Notes: a model not told the origin generated them from the sequence alone. Positions 7,075 through 14,576 are shown, counted from the stretch's first letter. The stretch is 19,635 nt of DNA from Candidatus Saccharibacteria bacterium UBA1949 (GCA_002336735.1 DDER01000033.1:5739-25373); one strand, 5' to 3'. Made by a program: numbers and translations.

Positions 7075-7719
7075 ATGAAGCTTCGTTTGCGTACTGTTGT
7101 ATTTGGCACGGTGGTTTGCGCCATCGCGTTGATGTCGTCTACAGGATGCACTGGTAATGACCCGTCTGATGCCCAAAAAGCTCAAGCAGCAGCCCAACGC
7201 GCATCCAACCGACAGAACTACGAACCAAAGAACGACGTTGAGGGCAGCAACTATAACGCCCGCATCAGGCTGTCGGATGACCCGAATACCATCTTGTGGT
7301 GTTCAGTCTACCCGACCAACCCAAATGTTAAACCATACACAGTACCCGTTGTGGGTAAACTGACAAGCAGCAGCAAGCGTCCGTATTCCACTACTTATGC
7401 TGTCACTGGCGTCAGCGAACGCTATAGTCCTGAGGTAGCCGGACCAGACGGAATGTTCGGTGATAGCACCCGGTACCGGTACGGGTTCGACCCTGCAGGA
7501 AACTACTGGGACTTCTCGGAAACTCTAGAGATGGCGTGTTCGTCAGTTCCGACGGTCATCCAAAAGAACACTACCGTGTTTGCGATTACCGCGAAGGGAG
7601 ATATTGGGGAATTGAGCGCAAGAGCGAACGCTGCGCTCAAAGCCTGCAACAACAATGATCCGTCCAAGCCCTGCGCCGCTGCGGCCCAAGTGCTTGGTAT
7701 CGCCACAGGCGGAAAGTGA
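7075..7719 (+). CDS. putative exported lipoprotein, unknown function
   Basis: 214 residues from ATG 7075, chosen because AGGAGA lies 6 nt upstream. The signal peptide is KLRLRTVVFGTVVCAIALMSSTGC, with Cys25 as the probable lipidated residue (S-T-G-C, a slightly imperfect lipobox). A short Gln/Ala/Asn-rich linker follows, then a globular domain with ILWCSVYPTN, VVGKLTSSSKRP, DGMFGDSTRYRYGFDPAGNYWDF and a C-terminal Cys-containing part. The paired cysteines suggest disulphides outside the cell. I have an unverified impression that this layout resembles small lipoproteins found in some phage genomes. It is co-transcribed with the next gene, whose ATG is 9 nt past its stop, and driven by a consensus promoter. 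Confidence 0.75.
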   Translation: MKLRLRTVVFGTVVCAIALMSSTGCTGNDPSDAQKAQAAAQRASNRQNYEPKNDVEGSNYNARIRLSDDPNTILWCSVYPTNPNVKPYTVPVVGKLTSSSKRPYSTTYAVTGVSERYSPEVAGPDGMFGDSTRYRYGFDPAGNYWDFSETLEMACSSVPTVIQKNTTVFAITAKGDIGELSARANAALKACNNNDPSKPCAAAAQVLGIATGGK

Positions 7720-7727
7720 GACGCACA

Positions 7728-8201
7728 ATGCGTAGAATAGATGAATATGACGAGCAGTACATCTCTGATCGCATTGGTAAAATGACACCACTAGGCTTGT
7801 TTGCCCGTGTGGTTGGAGGATTACTGGTGCTCTGCCTAGTGTTTGGTGTCATCGGCTACTTTGCCGGATGGTTCAACACCGCTGTCGACGTGACGCGCCC
7901 CGACAATGTCAAGGTGCAGTACGAGCAGATTTACCAAGACTACCAAGCACTCCAAAAGGGTGCCCAGAATATTTGTGACCTGCGTGCAGCCCGAGACCAA
8001 GCTGGCAACGACGACGAAAAGTCGCAGCGTGTTAGCCAAGTCCTGGCCAGCCAGCAAAACTACAACCGCGTGGCCGCAACCTACAACGCCAGATGGCAAA
8101 ACGCCTTCAAGGCAAAATATGTCGGACCGCACGAGGTGCCCACAGTAGCACCCGACTTGCAGTCTCTCACGGCAAAAATTGCAGGGTGTGCTCAAAAGTA
8201 G
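7728..8201 (+). CDS. single-pass membrane protein with helical ectodomain
   Basis: 157 residues from ATG 7728 (a GTG at 7716, overlapping the upstream stop, is the alternative start; it repeats the Met-Arg-Arg start). The cytoplasmic N-terminus is about 28 residues. One transmembrane helix covers about 29-51 (VVGGLLVLCLVFGVIGYFAG). An outside domain, mostly predicted helix with heptad-like spacing (VQYEQIYQDYQALQKGAQNI and YNRVAATYNARWQNAF), carries two cysteines. The ending with YNARW recalls uncharacterised LemA-like or phage-borne membrane proteins; this is a weak impression. Its tight spacing behind the lipoprotein gene suggests the two exported proteins work together. Confidence 0.72.
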   Translation: MRRIDEYDEQYISDRIGKMTPLGLFARVVGGLLVLCLVFGVIGYFAGWFNTAVDVTRPDNVKVQYEQIYQDYQALQKGAQNICDLRAARDQAGNDDEKSQRVSQVLASQQNYNRVAATYNARWQNAFKAKYVGPHEVPTVAPDLQSLTAKIAGCAQK

Positions 8202-8213
8202 ACACTGTTCATC

Positions 8214-8255
8214 TGGTCATAGCCAGCGGGGAGCATTCTCCGCTGGCTATGACCA
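8214..8255 (+). terminator. perfect 16-bp inverted repeat after the lipoprotein operon
   Basis: TGGTCATAGCCAGCGG and CCGCTGGCTATGACCA are exact reverse complements with a 10-nt loop. No U-tract follows, so it is either a Rho-type or structural 3' end or a protein-binding dyad. It begins 13 nt past the stop. Confidence 0.6.
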
Positions 8256-8280
8256 AGTCCATTTCCTAGCTTGTCATACT

Positions 8281-8296
8281 TAACCCCCTGGGGTTA
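8281..8296 (+). terminator. intrinsic terminator TAACCCC-CT-GGGGTTA plus T-run
   Basis: A perfect 7-bp stem followed by TTTTTATTTT. It closes the lipoprotein unit just before the exonuclease promoter. Confidence 0.8.
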
Positions 8297-8311
8297 TTTT
8301 TATTTTCACGC

Positions 8312-8317
8312 TATACT
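8312..8317 (+). promoter_or_regulatory. -10 element TATACT of the exonuclease gene
   Basis: TATACT, 8 nt, ATG at 8326: leaderless or one to two leader bases. Confidence 0.6.
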
Positions 8318-8325
8318 AGAATGGT

Positions 8326-9123
8326 ATGAAGTTTTATTCCTGGAACGTCAACGGTATTCGGGCGGTGCTAAAAAAGGGTGCTTTGCAGCAGTTTGTGGCC
8401 CAGCACGACCCAGATATTTTGTGCCTACAAGAAACCAAGGCCGAGCGCGGGCAGGTAGAGATTGACTTTCCCCAGTATCATGAGCATTTTTTTAGTGCTG
8501 TCAAAAAAGGCTATTCGGGCACGGCGATTTTTTCTAAAACACCGGCCAGCCGGTATATCGACGGCTTTCCAGCCGATATCATTGCTGCCTATGGCGTGAC
8601 TGGCGACACCTACGGCGACCCAAATGCCGAGGGGCGGATCATCGCCGCCGAATTTGACGACTATTGGGTAGTAACCTGCTATACCCCCAACAGCAAGAGC
8701 GACCTGAGCCGCCTGAGCCTACGCTATGACCAGTGGGACAAAGCTTGCCTGGCGTATTTGCAGCAGCTAGAACGCACCAAACCGGTGCTGTACTGCGGCG
8801 ACATGAACGTCGCCCACGCCGAAATAGACCTGGCTAACCCTAAAGCAAACGTTGGCAAGCACGGTTTTACCAATGAAGAGCGCGAACGGTTCCAAGATTT
8901 TCTGGACGCTGGTTTTGTCGATACCTTCCGGGCTGAATACCCCGACACCACCGACGCCTATACTTGGTGGACCCACTGGGCAAACTCGCGCGCCCGCAAT
9001 GTGGGCTGGCGCATAGACTATTGGCTGGCGAGTAGTCACATCGCCCCGCGCGTCCACAGCGCTCTGATTCATCCGGATGTCATGGGCAGCGATCACTGTC
9101 CTATTAGCGTTGAAATTGACTGA
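8326..9123 (+). CDS. xth: exodeoxyribonuclease III / AP endonuclease (Xth family)
   Basis: 265 residues, the usual length of bacterial exonuclease III, which cleaves DNA at abasic sites and removes 3' blocking groups in base excision repair. The motifs appear in order: WNVNGIRA, LQETKAE with the metal-binding Glu36, YSGTAIFSK, EGRIIAAEF, YTPNSK, YCGDMNVAHAEIDLANPK with Asp159 and Asn161, GFTNEER, DTFR, YTWW, GWRIDYWL and the C-terminal GSDHCPISVEI with Asp256-His257. All catalytic positions I can identify are present. It is the first gene of a two-gene unit; its TGA shares one base with the ATG of the next gene. Confidence 0.95.
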   Translation: MKFYSWNVNGIRAVLKKGALQQFVAQHDPDILCLQETKAERGQVEIDFPQYHEHFFSAVKKGYSGTAIFSKTPASRYIDGFPADIIAAYGVTGDTYGDPNAEGRIIAAEFDDYWVVTCYTPNSKSDLSRLSLRYDQWDKACLAYLQQLERTKPVLYCGDMNVAHAEIDLANPKANVGKHGFTNEERERFQDFLDAGFVDTFRAEYPDTTDAYTWWTHWANSRARNVGWRIDYWLASSHIAPRVHSALIHPDVMGSDHCPISVEID

Positions 9124-9923
9124 TGATGAGTGGACAAGATTTTGATTATTGGCAACGTCAGTCACCAACTAAGCTGCTTTTTCCTGACATAGCATGGTCA
9201 CGCCCAGAACAGCGATCCCAGGCAGGCCGACTTGGTATCATTGGCGGTAACAAGTTAGGGTTTGCGGCAGTTGCAGACAGCTATACAGTCGCTCTCGAAA
9301 CAGGTATTGGCTATGCTCGCGTCCTATTGCCCGATGCGCTGCGCCACACTGTCCCTGCGAAAATGACTGATGTCGTCTTTGCTCCAACCAACCAAAGTGG
9401 CAGCCTGTCCCGAGACGCCACAGCATCGATGCTAGCGCTCGCTTCTTGGTCAAATATAGTGCTATGTGTTGGTGATGCTGGTCGCAATAGTGAAACGGCC
9501 ATTGCTTACGAGACCTTCTTTCGAGAATACACCGGACCAGTCATCCTAACACGTGATGTCATCGACCTAGTCAAAAACAGCGCCGAACAGATGGTTAATC
9601 GCCCTCAGACGGCCTATATAGCATCATTTGCCCAGATTCAAAAACTTTTCCAGATGGTATATTATCCGAAGATTCTGACATTTAGCATGCACCTAGCGCA
9701 GTTCGTCGAGGCACTGCACAAATTTACCATCACGTATCCAATAGTACTCACGGTACTCCATCAAAACCATGTTATTACAGCACATGGTGGTCAAGTGACT
9801 AGCACGGCTTGGGAAACACCGATGACAATCTGGCGCGGCACGACAGCCACCCGTGCAAGCGTCTACTGGGCATGGAATCCATCTCAGCCGCTCGCAGCGA
9901 TCACAACAAGTCTAGCCGCCTAG
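9123..9923 (+). CDS. NAD(P)H-hydrate dehydratase-like protein (ribokinase-like fold), possibly degenerate
   Basis: 266 residues. The segment GRLGIIGGNKLGFAAVADSYTVALETGIGYARVLLPDAL resembles the start of the ADP-dependent NAD(P)HX dehydratase domain (NnrD/YjeF C-terminal family), where a G-x-x-x-G-G-S loop and an Ala-rich helix bind the repaired nicotinamide nucleotide. PVILTRDVIDLV sits where the family has its inner strand. The expected late motif (N-x-G-M-A-T-G-G-S-G-D) with the catalytic Asp is missing; the C-terminus has AHGGQVTSTAWETPMTIWRG instead. So either a remote ribokinase-like protein with another role or an inactive relative. Start ATG 9123 or 9126. It overlaps the exonuclease stop by one base and so is translationally coupled to it. 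Confidence 0.55.
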   Translation: MMSGQDFDYWQRQSPTKLLFPDIAWSRPEQRSQAGRLGIIGGNKLGFAAVADSYTVALETGIGYARVLLPDALRHTVPAKMTDVVFAPTNQSGSLSRDATASMLALASWSNIVLCVGDAGRNSETAIAYETFFREYTGPVILTRDVIDLVKNSAEQMVNRPQTAYIASFAQIQKLFQMVYYPKILTFSMHLAQFVEALHKFTITYPIVLTVLHQNHVITAHGGQVTSTAWETPMTIWRGTTATRASVYWAWNPSQPLAAITTSLAA

Positions 9924-9982
9924 GCGCGATTAGCACATAGGAGAACGTATTTAATACAACAATATCTGCTACACGATTGGCG

Positions 9983-10014
9983 TATACTACAAACATAAGC
10001 CTAATGGGAAGGGG
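9983..10014 (+). promoter_or_regulatory. -10 TATACT and Shine-Dalgarno of the giant surface protein
   Basis: TATACT at 9983-9988 gives a leader of about 26 nt. The purine run GGGAAGGGG at 10006-10014 lies 6 nt before the GTG at 10021 and decides the GTG start. Confidence 0.55.
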
Positions 10015-10020
10015 TGTGCT

Positions 10021-13000
10021 GTGGGTAAACTACATAAATCTTTAGAGTCACTATTATCACGTCCGATGAGTCGCGAGGATTTTTTAAAGTATATTGGTCT
10101 TTGGGTAGTTATGGTATTTGGTGGCGGCGTATTGCTCAAGGCTCTCAAGGACCAGTCAGGACAGGTCGACGAACAACTAGCGCATAATGATCAGCGTCCT
10201 AGCACCTCTACTGGCACCTCGCCCGCGCAACTCAGCACGTCATCGGCGCTTATCGCAACATCAGGCATCGCGGCTCTTGGTCCTAACAACATATTAGCAT
10301 CTATCGCAGCCGCCAACGCCGATGGACCGACAAGTCTTTTTGCAAGCGGGGCGACTGACAATATCGCACCTACTTTCAATATAGAGCCCGGCACAGGTAT
10401 TAATGGAGGCAATGCCCTCAAGATCACCGCACCTGGCAGCGGCCAAAAATGGGTCTTCACGCAAGGCTTATCTGTCTGGGCACCCGTCACGGCCGGACAA
10501 ACCTATACCTCTGCCGCTCATGTTCAGCTTGTAAGTGGTACTGCTGGCACAGTTCGCGGACATATCAGTTGGTTTACCTCCACTGGCAATTGGATTAGCG
10601 GCAATCAATCAACAACCGCCACCCCGCTGACGATAGGCGCCGCCTACACACAAGTAACTTCAACGGCCGTTGCACCGGACGGTGCAGCCTATGCGGCAGC
10701 CCAGATCAACTTTGGCGCTGTCAGCGGCACACCGATTCTTCGCGCCGACCAATTTGGGGTGTTTGCCGGTACAAGCGCCACGCCATGGTCACCTCCGGGT
10801 GGCGCGCCAGTTAATCAGCCACCAACAGCATCATTTACAACCACCCTTAACGAACTTTCCGTCACTACTAACGCGTCAGCCAGTACTGACCCAGACGGTT
10901 CAGTCATCAGTTATGTCTGGAGCTGGGGCGACGCTACAACAAGTAGCGGTGCTAACGCTAGCCACACCTATGTAGCGGCTGGCACTTACGTTATCTCGCT
11001 TACCGTCACGGACAACGCCGGCGCAACCGGTAGCACAACCCGCCAAGTCACCGTCACGGCACCACCCTCGGGGACGATACATACACTTTGGCCAACCAAT
11101 CCCACTCCGACAGATATCAACACAACCTCGGGTAATCCCATAGAAGTTGGGGTAAAGTTTCGTGCTACTCAAAACGCTACTGTCATTGGTGTGAGATTCT
11201 ACAAAGGTAGCGCCAACACTGGGACTCATACTGGCTCGCTCTGGTCAATTTCTGGCACTCGACTAGCCACAGTGACATTCACTGGTGAGACAGCTAGCGG
11301 CTGGCAACAAGCATCCTTTACTTCGCCGGTTCCGATCACGGCAGGTACGACCTATATCGTCTCCTACTACAACCCGACAGGTAATTTTTCGGTCAACCGC
11401 AACTACTTTACGACTACCGTGAACTCTGGTATTTTGAGCGCTCTCGACACTACATCTGCTGGCGGCAATGGGGTATTCAAATACGGCACTACAAGCCAGT
11501 TCCCGAACGAACATTACAACGCCTCCAACTACTGGGTCGATGTTATTGTTGCCACAGGCACCACACCACCACCCGCCAACCAAGCACCAACAGCGTCATT
11601 TACGACATCCGTCTCTTATCTGACCGTTACGACTAATACTACTGCCAACAGCGACCCAGATGGGGTGATATCTTCCTATACATGGAATTGGGGTGATAAT
11701 ACGACGAGCACTGGTATCAATGCTTCGCATACGTATACGGCTGCTAGCACCTACACCATTACGCTGACTGTGACAGACAATGCAGGCGCTACGGCATCGA
11801 CAACACGCCAAGTGACCGTGACAGCCCCAGCCAGCACGACGATCTACAAGCTCTGGCCAGCCAACCCGACTCCAGCTGAGCCAAACAATACTGAGACTGC
11901 TCCGATCGAGCTTGGTGTCAAGTTCCGTGCCAGCCAAAACGGTTATGCGACTGGTGTACGCTTCTACAAAGGCAGCGTCAATACTGGTACTCACACTGGT
12001 TCTCTGTGGTCAACCTCAGGTACACGACTTGCGACGGTGACATTCACAGGAGAATCGGCCAGCGGATGGCAAGAAGCAAGCTTTGCTTCAGCCGTGGCGT
12101 TAACGGCTGGTACGACTTATGTTGTCTCGTACTTTAGCCCGACTGGTGCATTCTCTGTCACGCGCAACTATTTCGGTAGTGCTACCACGTCAGACATTCT
12201 GACTGCTCCTGCCAATAGCGAGACGCCAAACGGTGTCTTCAAATACGGCAGTACGAGCCAGTTCCCAACTGACAATTACAACGCTACCAACTACTGGGTC
12301 GATGTCATCGTTTCATCGACGCCACCAGCGGCTGATACGACGGCGCCGACGGCACCGACCGGACTTACCGCTACTCCAAGTGCCAATTCTGTTGCTCTTT
12401 CATGGACAGCGAGCACCGATAATACCAGCGTGACTGGCTATGAGTATTCGCTCAGTGGCACGACGTATGCAACTACCGGCTCGACGACCACCTACACCAT
12501 CACAGGTCTCTCGCCGCAAACTGCTTATACAATTCGCCTCCGTGCATACGACGCAGCTGGCAATCGTAGTGTAGTAGCGACGGTGTCGACGACAACGCTT
12601 GCCGTACCCGCCAGTAGCAATGACATGCCGCTGATCGGTAGGTATCGTATGCCAAGCACGGGGGTACCATCAGATCCAGGCAACACAGTCGTCTATTCGC
12701 CCAACCCATCACCAGTAGTATCGGCGTCACAATTGCGAGGACAGCGGCTGCATTTTGGACCAAATGACAATCCAGAAACGCTCAATTCTATGACGCTTGG
12801 ACCAGGCACGATCGTTGAGTTTGAACGAGGCGTCGTCTGGAGCAATGTCCGTGTGCGGATCAATGCAAATGGTACCGCCGATCAACCGGTCTTGCTGTGT
12901 TCGGTCGGTAGCCCATCGCTGCCAGCGCCAGTCTTTAAGGTCAATGCAAGCTCTAAGCCGCCTGCTGGGCCTGCTGGGAGTGGTATCGATGACGGTGTCG

Positions 13001-13569
13001 TCAACCTGTATGGCAATCACGTTCACATGCGCGACCTCGCCATAAAGGATTCGTATTCCAATGGTATGTACAACACCGCGACCAATGCAGTGATACACAA
13101 CTGTGAGTTTTCCGGCGTGATTATCGCCATCTGGACACGCGGCCAGTATAACAAAATTTGGAACTGCTATATGCACGATCTCGTCGTACGCACACCTGAC
13201 GGACCAGACAATGACTATGGCGCTTCGGCCCTCACGATCGAAGCTCACAACCTCACCGTGCAGGGCGTCACCGCTCGTAACGCATGGGGTTACAGCCCAG
13301 ATTACGCGCAGTGGGGCGGAGACGGTTCGCTGGCTGACATCTGGAACTACGGCGACAATCTTCAACTCCGACACTGCTATGTCGATTACAGCCCGCGCGT
13401 TCTCGAGGCTGGACGCGACCCACGCAAGTCAGATGTATCAGCGCGCAACACAGTTGTTGCTGGCTGTTACGCCAAAAGGTTGACGGACGCGGCGATCTAT
13501 TGGAACCCAGACGGGCCATACGGCGGCATCCCGTACACTGGCTACCAGAAATACGATTGCAACTTCTAG
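10021..13569 (+). CDS. giant modular surface protein: two PKD-DUF4082 modules, FN3 and beta-helix
   Basis: 1182 residues with a GTG start backed by a purine-rich Shine-Dalgarno. N-terminal anchor or signal: SREDFLKYIGLWVVMVFGGGVLL (about 18-40), which recalls a Tat motif but lacks the twin arginine. Residues about 110-262 look like a carbohydrate-binding-type beta-sandwich. PKD-1 spans about 265-349 (SWGDATTSSGANASHTY), DUF4082-1 352-512, PKD-2 520-603, DUF4082-2 606-766 (VRFYKGSVNTGTHTGSLW). The FN3 domain (772-862, GLTATPSANSVALSW) follows. A right-handed beta-helix (about 870-1182; HNCEFSGVIIAIW, LRHCYVDYS) resembles the polysaccharide lyase/pectate lyase-like fold. It is probably displayed outside the cell and binds or cuts glycans, perhaps on a host; substrate unknown. 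No LPxTG-type sorting signal is visible. The ending YTGYQKYDCNF is abrupt for a beta-helix, so a C-terminal truncation is possible. Confidence 0.88.
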   Translation: MGKLHKSLESLLSRPMSREDFLKYIGLWVVMVFGGGVLLKALKDQSGQVDEQLAHNDQRPSTSTGTSPAQLSTSSALIATSGIAALGPNNILASIAAANADGPTSLFASGATDNIAPTFNIEPGTGINGGNALKITAPGSGQKWVFTQGLSVWAPVTAGQTYTSAAHVQLVSGTAGTVRGHISWFTSTGNWISGNQSTTATPLTIGAAYTQVTSTAVAPDGAAYAAAQINFGAVSGTPILRADQFGVFAGTSATPWSPPGGAPVNQPPTASFTTTLNELSVTTNASASTDPDGSVISYVWSWGDATTSSGANASHTYVAAGTYVISLTVTDNAGATGSTTRQVTVTAPPSGTIHTLWPTNPTPTDINTTSGNPIEVGVKFRATQNATVIGVRFYKGSANTGTHTGSLWSISGTRLATVTFTGETASGWQQASFTSPVPITAGTTYIVSYYNPTGNFSVNRNYFTTTVNSGILSALDTTSAGGNGVFKYGTTSQFPNEHYNASNYWVDVIVATGTTPPPANQAPTASFTTSVSYLTVTTNTTANSDPDGVISSYTWNWGDNTTSTGINASHTYTAASTYTITLTVTDNAGATASTTRQVTVTAPASTTIYKLWPANPTPAEPNNTETAPIELGVKFRASQNGYATGVRFYKGSVNTGTHTGSLWSTSGTRLATVTFTGESASGWQEASFASAVALTAGTTYVVSYFSPTGAFSVTRNYFGSATTSDILTAPANSETPNGVFKYGSTSQFPTDNYNATNYWVDVIVSSTPPAADTTAPTAPTGLTATPSANSVALSWTASTDNTSVTGYEYSLSGTTYATTGSTTTYTITGLSPQTAYTIRLRAYDAAGNRSVVATVSTTTLAVPASSNDMPLIGRYRMPSTGVPSDPGNTVVYSPNPSPVVSASQLRGQRLHFGPNDNPETLNSMTLGPGTIVEFERGVVWSNVRVRINANGTADQPVLLCSVGSPSLPAPVFKVNASSKPPAGPAGSGIDDGVVNLYGNHVHMRDLAIKDSYSNGMYNTATNAVIHNCEFSGVIIAIWTRGQYNKIWNCYMHDLVVRTPDGPDNDYGASALTIEAHNLTVQGVTARNAWGYSPDYAQWGGDGSLADIWNYGDNLQLRHCYVDYSPRVLEAGRDPRKSDVSARNTVVAGCYAKRLTDAAIYWNPDGPYGGIPYTGYQKYDCNF
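10813..12319 (+). repeat. tandem duplication of a ~250-residue PKD-DUF4082 module inside the surface protein
   Basis: Copy 1 (about 10813-11560) and copy 2 (about 11578-12319) encode the same domain pair and share blocks such as NASHTY, TVTDNAGAT, STTRQVTVTAP, NTGTHTGSLW and SGTRLATVTFTGE. The protein similarity is far higher than expected from common domains, while many codons differ, so the duplication is not recent. Confidence 0.85.
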
Positions 13570-13593
13570 CAAAGACAAGGAACATCGTGACAC

Positions 13594-13625
13594 GCAAAAG
13601 ACCCTCGATCCCGAGAGTCTTTTGC
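13594..13625 (+). terminator. terminator hairpin of the giant surface protein gene
   Basis: GCAAAAGAC and GTCTTTTGC form a 9-bp stem, with an inner CTC/GAG stem after one mismatch. The T-run lies within the 3' arm. It begins 25 nt past the stop. Confidence 0.7.
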
Positions 13626-13685
13626 TGATGTAACAGATGCGAATCCTTACTCTATTCTGGTGGAATTGTAAAATTCCGCTGGAAA

Positions 13686-13714
13686 TTGACTAATCAACAA
13701 AATTATGCTAATAT
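13686..13714 (+). promoter_or_regulatory. promoter TTGACT-17-TAATAT for the 130-residue protein
   Basis: The -35 TTGACT (13686-13691), 17-nt spacer and -10 TAATAT (13709-13714) predict +1 near 13721 and a leader of about 133 nt. Just upstream, GGAATT-GTAA-AATTCC (13662-13677) is another perfect dyad. Confidence 0.7.
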
Positions 13715-13721
13715 ATAGATT

Positions 13722-13739
13722 ATACACAAGTTTGTGTAT
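13722..13739 (+). promoter_or_regulatory. operator-like dyad / 5'-terminal hairpin
   Basis: ATACACAA-GT-TTGTGTAT is a perfect 8-bp inverted repeat starting at the predicted +1. It could be a repressor operator or a hairpin at the mRNA 5' end. Further down the leader, AAGTCT (13773-13778) can pair with AGACTT (13846-13851), which overlaps the Shine-Dalgarno, so structure could also affect translation. Confidence 0.5.
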
Positions 13740-13853
13740 GGACATTGAATAACTATCTCGGTCGGTTAAGTAAAGTCTGACTAGCTTTTGTGAACTCTAC
13801 TTATCCGGATGAGATACAGGATCGAGGCCAACGCTCTAGTAAAGGAGACTTCC

Positions 13854-14246
13854 ATGAGCGTAAAGCACTACCGCGCCACCCAGACCGGTCGCCCGAGCGA
13901 CAAGGAGTTGGTGAATAACATCGCGCAGGCGATCATTCGCAAGCACAACGTTGTCGCCGACCAAGTCGACAACAACTGGGGCTGGGAGGGTGACGTCGAG
14001 CGGCTGTGCCCGAAGAAGGCGATGTCGCTCGACGGTCAGACCCTCGGTCGTGTCATCATGGCCTTCCCGCAGGCCGACCTCTACGGAGTCCACTGCAGTG
14101 ATGCCTGGCTCGGCCAATACGAGTCGGGGCCGCTCCTTCTCCGCAAGATTGCCGCGACGGCGATCCTGTGGCGTATCCGAGTCATCCTCGGTGTCCGTGA
14201 GGAAATCGACGATCACCACATGGACTGGCTCATGCGGGATTTCTGA
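13854..14246 (+). CDS. hypothetical protein in a self-contained unit
   Basis: 130 residues from ATG 13854, which sits 7 nt after AAAGGAG, the strongest Shine-Dalgarno in the window; the longer frame from 13809 is rejected. I do not recognise the protein. It is soluble and has a Lys/Arg-rich N-terminus (SVKHYRATQTGRPSDKELV) with a helix NIAQAIIRKHN. A WGWEGDVERL segment, a hydrophobic helix LLLRKIAATAILWRIRVILG and a charged end (REEIDDHHMDWLMRDF) follow. Codons end strongly in C or G (GTC, CTC, ATC), more than in neighbouring hypothetical genes, hinting at high expression or transfer. Promoter, long leader and terminator are all its own. No function is assigned. Confidence 0.75.
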   Translation: MSVKHYRATQTGRPSDKELVNNIAQAIIRKHNVVADQVDNNWGWEGDVERLCPKKAMSLDGQTLGRVIMAFPQADLYGVHCSDAWLGQYESGPLLLRKIAATAILWRIRVILGVREEIDDHHMDWLMRDF

Positions 14247-14258
14247 CCTTGTCCGTTT

Positions 14259-14292
14259 CCCCAGTGCCCGCGCGAGAGCGTGGGCACTGGGG
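14259..14292 (+). terminator. strong hairpin after the 130-residue protein
   Basis: CCCCAGTGCCC and GGGCACTGGGG form a perfect 11-bp stem, extended inside by four more pairs (one G-U) closed by a GAGA (GNRA) tetraloop. The downstream bases are only moderately T-rich. Confidence 0.72.
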
Positions 14293-14409
14293 TCTACCTT
14301 AAAACTAATTATTCCTTTTCCTTAGCAAAACTCATGGGCGCAACGCGTCCGATTGATTTGTCAACACTTTTCCTCAAAATAGGTTCGCGCGTAGTCGTAA
14401 AAATACACC

Positions 14410-14456
14410 AAAAATGCGGATTTTTCCAGAATTATCGCTCTGACGGGCGATTTTTT
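14410..14456 (+). terminator. two further hairpins between the hypothetical gene and tRNA-Leu
   Basis: AAAAAT-GCGG-ATTTTT (14410-14425) can act in either direction and may end the leftward tRNA-Leu transcript. ATCGCTC-TGAC-GGGCGAT (14434-14451, one G-U pair) followed by five T ends rightward transcription. The stretch 14293-14473 otherwise holds no gene I can support; a small RNA ending at 14456 is possible but has no clear promoter. Confidence 0.45.
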
Positions 14457-14473
14457 AGATTGTTACTCTGAAA

Positions 14474-14560
14474 TGGTGGGCTGGGGGGGACTTGAACCCC
14501 CACTCTCTATTGAGAACCAGATTTTGAGTCTAGCGCGTCTACCAATTCCGCCACCGGCCC
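14474..14560 (-). tRNA. tRNA-Leu (anticodon CAA)
   Basis: 87 nt including an encoded 3' CCA. The cloverleaf is clear: D-stem GCG/CGC, anticodon stem CTAGA/TCTGG with loop CTCAAAA (anticodon CAA, reading UUG), a long class II variable arm with TCTC-AATA-GAGA, and T-arm GGGGG-TTCAAGT-CCCCC. The acceptor stem GGGCCGG/CCAGCCC has one mismatch, C5 against A68. The discriminator base is A, as expected for leucine. Confidence 0.95.
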
Positions 14561-14568
14561 ATGAATGC

Positions 14569-14576
14569 TATATATA
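14569..14576 (-). promoter_or_regulatory. -10-like TATATATA before tRNA-Leu
   Basis: On the minus strand TATATATA lies about 8 nt before the mature tRNA 5' end, so transcription would start at or just before it. Confidence 0.4.

Noticed and set aside
12727..13374. A 215-codon open frame antisense to the surface protein, with others at 11263-11583 and 11596-11994
   Set aside because: They are opposite a clearly modular protein and show no promoter, Shine-Dalgarno or domain; the two at 11263-11583 and 11596-11994 are similar to each other only because they mirror the duplicated module.
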